40,249 nt of DNA from Deltaproteobacteria bacterium (GTDB taxonomy: Bacteria > Desulfobacterota > BSN033 > UBA1163): positions 1-40,249 of the forward strand of contig JAGXTA010000060.1 in NCBI GenBank assembly GCA_018333535.1, read 5' to 3'. The position numbers and the translations under genes were made by a program. This document shows positions 14,833 to 21,950 of this stretch, in pieces. The first letter of the stretch is position 1. Each line of letters starts with the position of its first letter. The notes under the pieces were generated by a model. The model did not search any database. It saw only the letters and a program-made list of their open reading frames with translations, and was not told where the DNA came from.

Positions 14833-15219
14833 TCACACGGACCTCTTTTTTTCAACCTTCTGTCTGAAATGTTCTTTCGAAACAAAAACCCGTTCATGTT
14901 CCCCCTCGGCGACCTTCTCCTTCTCGTCATAGGCATCCACCAGAAAGAGAAGCCGATTCTTATGAACCTCCTTCAGGATGGCATTCCCCGTCACTTTCAT
15001 GCCAAGAGGCGTAGCGGACAGGTGTTTGATTTTCACCTGCGTTCCGAGACTCAATTGGTCCGGAGGGATAATATCCTGAATGGCGTCGATTGCCGCTTCC
15101 TCCATCAGTTGAATCAGCCTCGGGGTTGAGAGGACATTGATGGGTAGATCGCCCAACCGGCTCACCAGATCCTCTTCCGTCACAATCATCTCAGCTTTTC
15201 CCATCAATCCCGGTATCAT
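14833..15219 (-). CDS. hotdog-fold thioesterase, FlK type
   Basis: This 128-residue protein hydrolyses an acyl-CoA. The pattern STPRLIQLMEEAA, LGTQVKIKHLSATPLG, FLVDAYDE, AEGEHERVFV matches the fluoroacetyl-CoA thioesterase FlK and its relatives. The catalytic triad of FlK (T42, E50, H76) is reproduced with the same spacing as T32, E40 and H66. GGGGAG is 5 bases before the ATG. Most relatives of FlK do not act on fluoroacetate, so the substrate is unknown. It is first of the minus-strand run leading to archease and rtcB. Confidence 0.8.
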   Translation of the reverse strand: MIPGLMGKAEMIVTEEDLVSRLGDLPINVLSTPRLIQLMEEAAIDAIQDIIPPDQLSLGTQVKIKHLSATPLGMKVTGNAILKEVHKNRLLFLVDAYDEKEKVAEGEHERVFVSKEHFRQKVEKKRSV

Positions 15220-15263
15220 CTCGACTCCCCTTAAATTAACCTATCCTTCAATTTAATATTTGA

Positions 15264-15400
15264 TGGTCTAGTAAAAAGTCTGAAGAGGAGATTTTTGTCA
15301 TTCCTGCGCAAGTCCCGCTCTTAGCGGGATATTTTCATATAGTTGGAATTCTCTGGATTCCCGTTTTCGCGGGAATGACGGCTTTTTACGATTCCACCAT
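15264..15400. repeat. MITE-like palindromic element, copy 3
   Basis: The left end has TAGTAAAAAGTCTGAA and the right end GACGGCTTTTTACGATTCC, inverse of each other apart from a few bases. Internal hairpins include CCCGCTCTTAGCGGG and ATTCCCGTTTTCGCGGGAAT. It is the same architecture as 3621-3747. Confidence 0.7.
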
Positions 15401-15402
15401 AT

Positions 15403-15852
15403 TTAGAACTCAGTCAAAATCTCATCATCATAAATCTTTTCCAGTCTCGCCTTATGGGTTGACTCTTCCTGGGCGAGAATCAACAATAATTTCTTCAGGT
15501 TTGAATCCGTAACCAGTTTTGAGGTCGAGGTGTAAAGATTCTGGGACTTCTCCTCATTCTTAATCGCCATTCGGAGAAGTTCCTCATAGGTCAGTTCCGG
15601 GCCGAAGGGGATATCATCCATTCTTTCACTCATTCCCAGTCCTTGGGTCTCTTTCAATTTCACCCGGCCGATCTTCTTTAAATCGAACGCCTCAAGCTTC
15701 TTCTTATGCTTTTCCTCTTCTTCAGCCAACTCTTCAAAGAATTTCTTGACCCCGGGTTGCGCCCGGTCTGCGGCAATTCGGTAAGCGGTTGCCGCATCTG
15801 CCTCCTTCCGTATCGCAAATCTTAAAATCTCTTCCAGGCTATTCAATCTCAT
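15403..15852 (-). CDS. ferritin-like / rubrerythrin-type diiron protein
   Basis: This 149-residue four-helix protein has two E-x2-H metal motifs, EEEKH (44-48) and QEESTH (127-132), each paired with an earlier helix glutamate (RKEADAATAY, KNEEKSQNLY). That matches the diiron site of rubrerythrin-type ferritin-like proteins. It lacks the rubredoxin-like C-terminal domain. Likely cytoplasmic and involved in oxygen or peroxide defence or iron handling, as known for the family. It overlaps the DUF2007 gene by 14 bases and is cotranscribed with it. Confidence 0.8.
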   Translation of the reverse strand: MRLNSLEEILRFAIRKEADAATAYRIAADRAQPGVKKFFEELAEEEEKHKKKLEAFDLKKIGRVKLKETQGLGMSERMDDIPFGPELTYEELLRMAIKNEEKSQNLYTSTSKLVTDSNLKKLLLILAQEESTHKARLEKIYDDEILTEF

Positions 15853-16090
15853 CTTTTCCCTCCTTCTGGAAAAACATCTTCACTTCAGTTACAATTCGCT
15901 CTGCTTGATTGTAAAACTCTTCCGGAACCATCACTCTTCCCCATCCTTTCTGGAGAACGTAAAGCCCGTCATAGGCTGTGTCGAGAAAGGACTTGATCAT
16001 ATAAGGAATCTCTGCTTCTTCCAATGCCCGAGAAACCCGGTCTCCTTCAAACCGGTTATCGATCGCTCCAGCCTGAACCCAGCGTGACAT
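15839..16090 (-). CDS. DUF2007 domain protein
   Basis: This 83-residue protein has the DUF2007 (putative signal-transducing) pattern: RVSRALEEAEIPYMIKS, then VMVPEEFYNQAERIV. ATG at 16090 is chosen because AAAAAGGAG lies 6 bases upstream, within the codons of a longer alternative start. The end overlaps the ferritin-like gene by 14 bases. DUF2007 is a ferredoxin-fold-like domain of unknown ligand; its fusion or pairing with stress proteins elsewhere suggests a regulatory role. Confidence 0.7.
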   Translation of the reverse strand: MSRWVQAGAIDNRFEGDRVSRALEEAEIPYMIKSFLDTAYDGLYVLQKGWGRVMVPEEFYNQAERIVTEVKMFFQKEGKDEIE

Positions 16091-16128
16091 TCTGAACTCC
16101 TTTTTCATTATTCATAACTCCCCCTCAC

Positions 16129-16152
16129 CCCCTCTTACTCTTAAGAGGGGGG
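16129..16152. repeat. CCCCTCTTA/TAAGAGGGG hairpin
   Basis: A 9-bp stem (CCCCTCTTA / TAAGAGGGG) with a 4-base loop lies just upstream of the DUF2007 gene (minus strand). It belongs to the same class of G/C-rich hairpins as 21880-21926. Confidence 0.55.
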
Positions 16153-16262
16153 ATATACCCACACAAAAGCCGGCAGTATTTTATTATATAATGAAAGAGC
16201 CATAACCCAAAGCATATTTTTTTATTTTTTCTTTTATACCTCAGGTGGCATGAAAAATTCAG

Positions 16263-16290
16263 TTGAAAAATGTATAATTGAGATTATAAT
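16263..16290 (+). promoter_or_regulatory. promoter of XRE-cupin regulator
   Basis: TTGAAA (16263-16268), 16-bp spacer, TATAAT (16285-16290). Start of transcription is expected near 16297, leaving a leader with AAGGAGG before the ATG at 16329. Confidence 0.65.
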
Positions 16291-16328
16291 GGAAGAGCAT
16301 AAATCCAATCCGGTAGCAAGGAGGCGAT

Positions 16329-16883
16329 ATGGTCACGAAGAAGGTGGATGAAAAATCTTTTGGGGCGAAGATGAAACAGCTCCGGCAACTGAGAAAGCTT
16401 TCGTTTGAAACCCTTGCCAATAAAACCGGGCTTTCACACCGTTATCTCCGTGAGATTGAAGAGGGAAAAACCATCCCTCCCGTTGCAGCGGTCATTCAGA
16501 TATCGAAAGCCCTTTCAATCGACTCCGGTTCTTTCCTCTCTGCCGAGGAACAGGAAGCCTTAGCCAAAAAAAGGAGAGAAAGTTTTTACAAACGGACCCA
16601 GACTTACTCATACAAGACTCTCACTCCCGATGCAGAGTCTAAACACATGAAGGCTTTTCTCGTCACTATCGACCCCCGGCAGGACCATCGGATGGTAGAT
16701 TACCGCCATGAGGGAGAGGAATTTGTTTATGTCTTAAAAGGAGAGGTCGAGGTCAGGGTGGGCGAAAATCAGAATCATCTCAAGAAAGGGGAGACCCTCC
16801 ATTTCGATTCAGGCATTCCCCACAAACTCCGCAATCTCGGAGATGACGAGGCCAAACTCCTGGTGGTGCTGTATACCCCATAA
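16329..16883 (+). CDS. XRE-family regulator with C-terminal cupin
   Basis: This 184-residue regulator has an N-terminal XRE helix-turn-helix (about 11-66: MKQLRQLRKLSFETLANKTG, HRYLREIEEGK) and a C-terminal cupin_2 barrel (about 105-184: HEGEEFVYVLKGEVEVRVG, HFDSGIPHKLRN). H-x-GEE and H-x3-N positions could bind metal or a small ligand. Proteins of this design usually repress or activate a nearby metabolic operon on sensing a small molecule. AAGGAGG precedes the ATG. The target here is not evident; the neighbours are divergent. Confidence 0.88.
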   Translation: MVTKKVDEKSFGAKMKQLRQLRKLSFETLANKTGLSHRYLREIEEGKTIPPVAAVIQISKALSIDSGSFLSAEEQEALAKKRRESFYKRTQTYSYKTLTPDAESKHMKAFLVTIDPRQDHRMVDYRHEGEEFVYVLKGEVEVRVGENQNHLKKGETLHFDSGIPHKLRNLGDDEAKLLVVLYTP

Positions 16884-16886
16884 ACA

Positions 16887-16996
16887 TTATGGAATAATGG
16901 AAAAATGGAATGGTGGAATAATGGCTTTTAAAAGCAAAAACCATGTTCTATTTCTTCTTATCAATTTTCCAATATTCCATCATTCCAATATTCCAA
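16887..16996. repeat. inverted pair of GGAATAATG / ATTCCATC repeats
   Basis: The left arm (ATGGAATAATGG, then AATGGAATGGTGGAATAATG) and right arm (CCAATATTCCATCATTCC) are inverse forms of the 8-9-bp unit also found at 276-306 and 27828-27860. The arms could form a long hairpin between the convergent genes. Confidence 0.6.
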
Positions 16997-17000
16997 GCTT

Positions 17001-17882
17001 TTATTCTCTCCAGTTCCTGGGGACGCCTGCGAAAGAGGCCTTCCGTTCCAATTCACTCAATTGACCCTCAAAATATCGGATCGCATTATTAATCCGGTTC
17101 AGTTCCGCCCGCGACCCCCGGCTTTCATAATTTGCCTTTAGCCTTCTTAACTCTTCCAGATTCCGGTTATAAAACCTGAACTGACCGATCCAGTAATCCC
17201 GGCTATATCCGCCGGGCCGGTCGGGTGACGGTGTTCCCTGCATGGAAAAGAGCGTCATCTTTCCGTTGAGGGAATCGATCACGACCTTGAATTTATTCAG
17301 AAAGGAGTTTCCCAGAAGGCCGGAATAGGAAGGCATGTTATAGACGAGGGTATCCACATTTTCCACCTCCGCCTTTCCCACCTGGACCGATCTCAAGGTC
17401 ACCAGTGGGGTGAGCATAATATCGCTGGCACTTGCCACACGAATAAAAGGGGTGGTTTCGTTAATCGGGATGCTTAATTCATTGGCTATTTGCCGGCTGA
17501 TGAGAGTAAAGCTTGCCCCTGTATCCACAATAAAATATTGCTTCGACCTTCCGTTCAGGATAACCTCTGTCAGCCATAGTTCATGTCTCCTGAAGAGATT
17601 CACCTCATATCCCTGAGTGTCGGCCGTCCCTGGAAGAGAAGTGATGCCGGGAGATGCCTTGGGCCTCTCCTGAGTCTCTGGCGCAGGGGGCTCTCTCATC
17701 TCCTTTGGAGCCTTTCGCATCTCAGCATCGGAACGGTATTTCTCCGGAACCTTTGAAAGATCATCGGCAAAATGGAGCGTCCCCTTCTCATCCACCCACT
17801 TATACATTTCTCCGTAGCAAGGGGTGACAAATAGAATTAAAATGATGAGGGAGGGGATAAAGCCTTTCGCTCTCGTTTTCAT
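17001..17882 (-). CDS. exported retropepsin-like aspartyl protease with DUF4124 domain
   Basis: This 293-residue protein has a signal peptide (1-24, ending CYG). Residues 25-50 form a DUF4124 segment (EMYKWVDEKGTLHFADDL) followed by a proline-rich linker. Residues 95-205 form a single retropepsin-like domain with the active-site triad FIVDTGAS (D120-T121-G122) and, later, YSGLLGNSFL, the usual second hydrophobic-Gly motif. The C-terminal 60 residues are helical. One active-site motif means it must dimerise. It acts in the envelope, with substrate unknown. No clear ribosome site precedes the ATG. Confidence 0.85.
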   Translation of the reverse strand: MKTRAKGFIPSLIILILFVTPCYGEMYKWVDEKGTLHFADDLSKVPEKYRSDAEMRKAPKEMREPPAPETQERPKASPGITSLPGTADTQGYEVNLFRRHELWLTEVILNGRSKQYFIVDTGASFTLISRQIANELSIPINETTPFIRVASASDIMLTPLVTLRSVQVGKAEVENVDTLVYNMPSYSGLLGNSFLNKFKVVIDSLNGKMTLFSMQGTPSPDRPGGYSRDYWIGQFRFYNRNLEELRRLKANYESRGSRAELNRINNAIRYFEGQLSELERKASFAGVPRNWRE

Positions 17883-17924
17883 AATTATTTAAAACATTTT
17901 ACTTTTTGTAAAAAGAGTTGTCAA

Positions 17925-17953
17925 TTGCCCTCTTTAAACTCTTCTGCTATAAT
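17925..17953 (+). promoter_or_regulatory. promoter placing transcription start at the ubiE ATG (leaderless)
   Basis: TTGCCC (17925-17930), 17-bp spacer, perfect TATAAT (17948-17953). The expected start is about 17960, two bases before the ATG at 17962, and there is no Shine-Dalgarno sequence. The message would be essentially leaderless. Confidence 0.55.
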
Positions 17954-17961
17954 TTTTTTAA

Positions 17962-18675
17962 ATGAAAACCTACTCGCTCCATCCCGAATCTATTCGAAAC
18001 CTCTTTAACAACATCGCTCCCACTTACGATCTTCTCAATCACCTTCTCAGCCTCCGGAGAGACTTCTACTGGAGAAAGATGGCGGCCCTGGAATTCAAAG
18101 AATGCAATGGCTGGATGCTTGACGTTGCTACTGGCACAGGAGATGTTTTGATTGAAATGATCCGGCAGGTGGATAGCGAACGAAAGGTCTTCGGAATAGA
18201 CTTCTCAGAATCAATGATCATAAGGGCCCGGGAAAAACTTTCGAGGAAGGGACTTCTTAAAAAAGTCGGTCTCGGACTTGGAGATGCCTTATCCCTTCCT
18301 TTCAGGGAAAACACCTTCAGCGGTTCGATGATCGCTTTTGGGTTGAGAAATATTGTGGACAAACAGCAGTCTCTCTCCGAGATGGTCCGTGTGGTGGGAC
18401 CAGGCGGAAAGGTCGTGATCCTTGAATTTACCTTTCCACAAAAAGGGCTGATGAAAAAGCTCTACCCCATCTATTTTAAAAAGATTCTTCCCCGGATTGG
18501 CGGGATGATCTCTGGTGACAGAAGCGCCTATGCTTACCTTCCCGAATCCGTCCTCCATTTTCGATATGCCGAAGAATATGAGGAATTGATGAGGAAATCC
18601 GGATTGACCAACGTGCACTCCCGGCCGCTGACAGGAGGGGTTGCCTCCATTATATCCGGAATAAAAAAAGAGTGA
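17962..18675 (+). CDS. ubiE: demethylmenaquinone methyltransferase
   Basis: This 237-residue SAM-dependent C-methyltransferase carries out the last step of menaquinone (and in some bacteria ubiquinone) synthesis. FNNIAPTYDLLNHLLS is the family N-terminal signature. LDVATGTGD (53-61) binds SAM, and FGLRNI and LEFTFP are further UbiE motifs. In an anaerobe the product is menaquinone. A perfect -10 box lies 9 bases before the ATG with no ribosome site. The stop overlaps the acetyltransferase start (TGATG). Confidence 0.93.
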   Translation: MKTYSLHPESIRNLFNNIAPTYDLLNHLLSLRRDFYWRKMAALEFKECNGWMLDVATGTGDVLIEMIRQVDSERKVFGIDFSESMIIRAREKLSRKGLLKKVGLGLGDALSLPFRENTFSGSMIAFGLRNIVDKQQSLSEMVRVVGPGGKVVILEFTFPQKGLMKKLYPIYFKKILPRIGGMISGDRSAYAYLPESVLHFRYAEEYEELMRKSGLTNVHSRPLTGGVASIISGIKKE

Positions 18676-19118
18676 TGATCCGGCCCTTCTCTCTCTCAGA
18701 CCTGAACGCTATTCTCAAAATCGAACGAGAGTCCTTCCCGAAATCCCCCTACGACCGGATGACCTTCGTCCACCTCCACTCCCTTTATCCTGAACATTTT
18801 CTTGTCTATACCGGAACCACCGGTGACAAAGAGGACCGGATCTGGGGTTACATCATCTTCTCTCCGGAAGAACATATCATCTCTCTTGCCGTTCTTACCC
18901 CGCAGAGAAAAAAGGGGGTCGGGAAAGAACTTCTCCAGAAGGCCATGGAGACTCCTCGTCTGAAAGGGTTGCAGGCGGAAGTGAGAAGAAGCAATCTCGG
19001 AGCACAGGCTTTTTACTTACGCATGGGATTCCGGATCGTCGGCGCCGTCCCGAATTATTACGGGAACGAGGATGCCCTCATTATTCAATGGACGCCCTCC
19101 ATCTCCGGGAGAGCCTAA
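18675..19118 (+). CDS. GNAT acetyltransferase, RimI-like
   Basis: This 147-residue N-acetyltransferase has the acetyl-CoA pyrophosphate-binding motif (TPQRKKGVGKELL, R/K-x2-G-x-G) and a C-terminal LGAQAFYLRMGFRIVG, both typical of RimI-like enzymes that acetylate protein N-termini. The ATG at 18675 shares a base with the ubiE stop (TGATG); a GTG at 18672 is an alternative. Translation is coupled to ubiE. The substrate is not known. Confidence 0.85.
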   Translation: MIRPFSLSDLNAILKIERESFPKSPYDRMTFVHLHSLYPEHFLVYTGTTGDKEDRIWGYIIFSPEEHIISLAVLTPQRKKGVGKELLQKAMETPRLKGLQAEVRRSNLGAQAFYLRMGFRIVGAVPNYYGNEDALIIQWTPSISGRA

Positions 19119-19205
19119 TGACACCGATTGTTCTTCATTGATCAATGTATGTCTAATCTGTGTAATCGGTCTCTAATCGATGTAATCAGATATCTCCAAA
19201 TCACA

Positions 19206-19234
19206 TTGACAAGAGTGGGACTCTCTGTTATTGG
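19206..19234 (+). promoter_or_regulatory. possible promoter of the PurF paralogue
   Basis: TTGACA (19206-19211), 17-bp spacer, TATTGG (19229-19234), a weak -10. Just upstream (19151-19186) are two direct repeats of the form CTAATC-N-TGTAATC. The ribosome site AGGAGG is at 19257-19262. Confidence 0.4.
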
Positions 19235-19266
19235 GTTTATGGAAAATTGAACACATAGGAGGATCT

Positions 19267-20664
19267 ATGAGCGGAATTTTTGGTATCGTCTCGAAAAAAA
19301 ACTGCGCTGACATGCTCCTTTACGGGATTGATTATCATTCCCACATGGGGACCGAATACGGAGGCATGGCAGTCATGGGCAGACAGTTCCACCGCTCCAT
19401 CCATGACATCAGTAAGAGTCAGTTCAAATCCAAGTTTTATGATGACTATAAAACGATGAGAGGCCCTATGGGGATTGGGGTGATCAGCGATAGGGATCCC
19501 CAGCCCCTGATCATCGCATCCAGGTTCGGCAATTTCGCCATTGTCGTGGCAGGGCTGATAGAGAATGTGAATGAATTGGGCTCAGAAATTCTTAAAGACG
19601 GGGAGACCTTTGGCGAGATGTCAAGCCGCGGAATTAACTCCGTGGAATTGATCGCCAAACTCATCACCCGGGGCCGCACCCTCCTCGAAGGGATCGAGGG
19701 AGTCTATGACCGGATCAAAGGCTCTGCCTCCATCCTCCTTCTTAAAAAAGAGGGTATCTATGCCGCCCGTGACCGTTTGGGTCGAACCCCTCTCGTGCTC
19801 GGAGAAAAAGATGGGGAGTATGCGGTTGCCACCGAAACCTGTTCCTTTCTCAATCTCGGGTTCAAGGTCAAAAAGTATCTCGACCCCGGAGAGATCATCC
19901 TCATCGGAAGAAAGGGGCTCGTAGAAAAATCACCTGGCCAAAAAAGGAATCATATCTGTGCCTTTTTATGGATCTATACGGGTTACCCTGCCTCAAGCTA
20001 TGAAGACATCAGCGTGGAGCTTGTCAGGGAACGCTGTGGAAGGGCTCTGGCTCGAAAAGACGGCGTGAAGGCGGACCTGGTAGCAGGCGTTCCGGATTCA
20101 GGTGTCGGCCATGCCATCGGTTATTCCATGGAGTCAGGCGTTCCTTATCGGAGACCATTGGTGAAATATACACCAGGCTACGGCCGGAGTTACACCCCTC
20201 CTTCCCAGGAAATCAGAGACCTGGTGGCAACGATGAAACTCATTCCCATTGGGTCGGTGATTCAAGGAAACCGGATCGTTCTCTGCGAAGACTCCATCGT
20301 CAGGGGGACCCAATTAAAGAACTACACGATCAAAAAACTTCGGGAGTGCGGAGCCAGGGAAGTTCATATCCGGCCCGCCTGTCCTCCTCTGATGTTCCCA
20401 TGCCGGTTCGCCCTTTCCACCCGCTCCACCAAGGAGCTGGCCGCTCGAAAGGCGATTCGGGCCCTCGAGGGGAAAGAGATCGAAGACGTCAGGGAATATA
20501 TTGATCAGCGATCAAAAAAATATAAACGAATGGTGGATTGGATACGCGAGGAACTTGGAGCAACCACTTTGAAATATCAGAAAATTGAAGATATGGTGGC
20601 AGCGATCGGTCTCCCCCGTGAAAACCTCTGTCTCTATTGCTGGACGGGAGACTACGATATTTAA
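19267..20664 (+). CDS. amidophosphoribosyltransferase (PurF) paralogue lacking the catalytic Cys
   Basis: This 465-residue protein has PurF architecture: Ntn amidotransferase domain (1-220), then phosphoribosyltransferase domain with PRPP loop EDSIVRGTQ (341-349). ATG at 19267 follows AGGAGG. In PurF the second residue is the Cys nucleophile (MCGI); here it is Ser (MSGIFGIVS). The HRGQ glutamine-binding motif is replaced by YHSHMGTEYGG, and the NG oxyanion motif by AGLIEN. The four Cys that hold the [4Fe-4S] cluster in B. subtilis PurF are kept (C231, C379, C455, C458). So the glutaminase half looks altered while the PRPP half looks intact. It may use ammonia, or do something else. Confidence 0.85.
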   Translation: MSGIFGIVSKKNCADMLLYGIDYHSHMGTEYGGMAVMGRQFHRSIHDISKSQFKSKFYDDYKTMRGPMGIGVISDRDPQPLIIASRFGNFAIVVAGLIENVNELGSEILKDGETFGEMSSRGINSVELIAKLITRGRTLLEGIEGVYDRIKGSASILLLKKEGIYAARDRLGRTPLVLGEKDGEYAVATETCSFLNLGFKVKKYLDPGEIILIGRKGLVEKSPGQKRNHICAFLWIYTGYPASSYEDISVELVRERCGRALARKDGVKADLVAGVPDSGVGHAIGYSMESGVPYRRPLVKYTPGYGRSYTPPSQEIRDLVATMKLIPIGSVIQGNRIVLCEDSIVRGTQLKNYTIKKLRECGAREVHIRPACPPLMFPCRFALSTRSTKELAARKAIRALEGKEIEDVREYIDQRSKKYKRMVDWIREELGATTLKYQKIEDMVAAIGLPRENLCLYCWTGDYDI

Positions 20665-20666
20665 AT

Positions 20667-20727
20667 TCGGATTTCGGATTGCGGATTTCGGAGTTTAATT
20701 CCGCACTCCGCATTCTGCATTCCGCAA
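20667..20727. repeat. CGGATTTCGGATT / CCGCATT repeat
   Basis: TTCGGATTTCGGATTGCGG and TTTCGGAG are followed by the near-inverse CCGCACTCCGCATTCTGC. This class (CCGAAATCC units) recurs at 29948-30000 and 39463-39480. Confidence 0.55.
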
Positions 20728-20732
20728 TTGTT

Positions 20733-21167
20733 TTATTTAGAAAACCTCACAATATCTCCTACTTTGATTCCGTTCTTCGAGAACCATCCCTGATTCATCT
20801 CCAGGGCGTAGAGGATCGGTTTGGGCGGCGGGTGAGAGGTCAGGGTCAAGGGTTTCATGTCCGTGATCTTTACAATCCGGCTCTCTCTGTCGATGAAGGC
20901 AATGCTAAGGGGGATGTAGGTGTCTTTCATCCAGAAACTGTGATGCCCCTCTTCTTCGAAGATAAAGAGCATCCCTTCTTCCTTCCCCAGATGCTTTCTC
21001 CCCATTAATCCGACGGCTCTCTCTCCCGGAGTCCTGGCCACCTCCACCTGGATCTCTCTTCCCTTGATGAAAAGGGGAATCTTCTGAAGGTTTTCAGAAT
21101 AAGCCATGGAGATCGGCAGGAGAAGAAAGATAAAGAGGACTGCTTTAATCCTTTGGCCCGGAGACAT
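20733..21167 (-). CDS. exported DUF192 protein
   Basis: This is a 144-residue protein of the DUF192 family. ATG at 21167 is chosen (AAAGGGG 5 bases upstream); it gives a signal peptide (MSPGQRIKAVLFIFLLLPIS, cut after AYS). The domain shows VARTPGERAVGLMGRK, FIFEEEGHHSFWMKDT and NGIKVGDIVRF. DUF192 proteins are small beta-barrels of unknown activity, usually periplasmic. The start overlaps a small membrane-protein gene by 23 bases. Confidence 0.85.
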   Translation of the reverse strand: MSPGQRIKAVLFIFLLLPISMAYSENLQKIPLFIKGREIQVEVARTPGERAVGLMGRKHLGKEEGMLFIFEEEGHHSFWMKDTYIPLSIAFIDRESRIVKITDMKPLTLTSHPPPKPILYALEMNQGWFSKNGIKVGDIVRFSK

Positions 21168-21375
21168 GTTTCCCCTTTCCACTTCCCTCCCTCTCCTCGA
21201 TCTGGTCAGCGAGCCTTCGGATCTCATCTCTGATCTTGCCAGTATTCCATTGGATGAATAATACCCAGAGGGGAAGGAGAAGCCAGATGATGAGAAGGAT
21301 TCCCAGAAAGACGAATATGGCGATACCAAGCCCGAAGGGAAGTTCCTTAAAAATCTGCTCAAAATAAGCTTCCAT
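21145..21375 (-). CDS. small single-span membrane protein
   Basis: This 76-residue protein has a transmembrane segment at about 14-42 (LPFGLGIAIFVFLGILLIIW), followed by a charged cytoplasmic helix (GKIRDEIRRLADQIEEREGS). It overlaps the DUF192 gene by 23 bases and shares its transcript. AAGGAGG is 12 bases before the ATG, which is longer than usual. It is not a family I recognise; it resembles small assembly or anchor proteins. Confidence 0.7.
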   Translation of the reverse strand: MEAYFEQIFKELPFGLGIAIFVFLGILLIIWLLLPLWVLFIQWNTGKIRDEIRRLADQIEEREGSGKGKHVSGPKD

Positions 21376-21425
21376 GCTGTTTTATGACCTCCTTCGTCTG
21401 CGGTAGTGTAGTGATTCAGTCATTC

Positions 21426-21461
21426 GTTCGTGGTGAGCCCTTCGACAGGCTCAGGGTGAAC
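21426..21461. repeat. CCCTTCGACAGGCTCAGGG palindromic repeat
   Basis: The 19-bp core at 21438-21456 is the exact inverse of 6076-6094, framed here by GTTCGTGGTGAG and TGAAC, an extended stem. It lies upstream of the small membrane-protein gene. Confidence 0.7.
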
Positions 21462-21547
21462 GGGTAAGTAAAGAAGTGATAGATTCGCTACCATAGGTTA
21501 TCTGTCGTCTTTTGCTCAAAGGCATCTCCTGTATTTACTGCTTTCTT

Positions 21548-21832
21548 CTATTTCTGCTGTTCACCACCCAATTTCTTCCTCAGCTTTTCATTGATTTTGA
21601 GGATCTCGTCCGCATCCGAACCGCTCAGCTCCCAGGAGTAGTTATCTTTTCCATCCCGCTTCAACTTGATCTTTACCTCGGGAGGAAGGGGCTCTGCCTT
21701 CTCCACCTTCTCTTTTTCAACAATCACCTTTGGAGCCGGTAAACCTTCCGATATTTTCTGTGAGGAAGATGGCTTGCCATCACAGGCCGCCATGAAGACC
21801 AGAAGGACAAAGACCGCCAATAACATTCTCAT
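21548..21832 (-). CDS. small lipoprotein
   Basis: This 94-residue protein has a lipobox MAAC (C17) after a hydrophobic leader MRMLLAVFVLLVF, so it is lipidated and membrane-anchored. The mature part is charged (KVIVEKEKVEKAEPLPPEVK), with a small C-terminal domain (NYSWELSGSDADEILKINEK). No known domain was recognised. GGAGGG is 11 bases upstream of the ATG. It converges with nothing and lies downstream of the histidine-kinase gene on the opposite side of a repeat. Confidence 0.75.
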   Translation of the reverse strand: MRMLLAVFVLLVFMAACDGKPSSSQKISEGLPAPKVIVEKEKVEKAEPLPPEVKIKLKRDGKDNYSWELSGSDADEILKINEKLRKKLGGEQQK

Positions 21833-21879
21833 AATAGGATGGACCCTCCTTGTAGATGTAACTTCTTCATCCCCCTATT

Positions 21880-21949
21880 AACCCCTCCCTCCCTCCCCTT
21901 AACTTAAGGGGAGGTGAGGTGGGGTTAGACCAAAGACCTTCTAACGGGG
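21880..21949. repeat. CCCCTTAA-C-TTAAGGGG hairpin with CCCCGTTAGAA end
   Basis: AACCCC...CCTCCCCTTAA-C-TTAAGGGGAGG...GGGGTT (21880-21926) is a long inverted repeat. It is followed at 21939-21949 by TTCTAACGGGG, the inverse of the outer end seen at 4211 and 8082. It lies downstream of the histidine-kinase stop and could terminate that transcript. Confidence 0.6.
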
Positions 21950-21950
21950 C

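Noticed and set aside
21168-21362. 65-residue N-terminal extension of the DUF192 protein
   Set aside because: It overlaps the small membrane-protein gene in another frame; ATG at 21167 has a ribosome site and a signal peptide.
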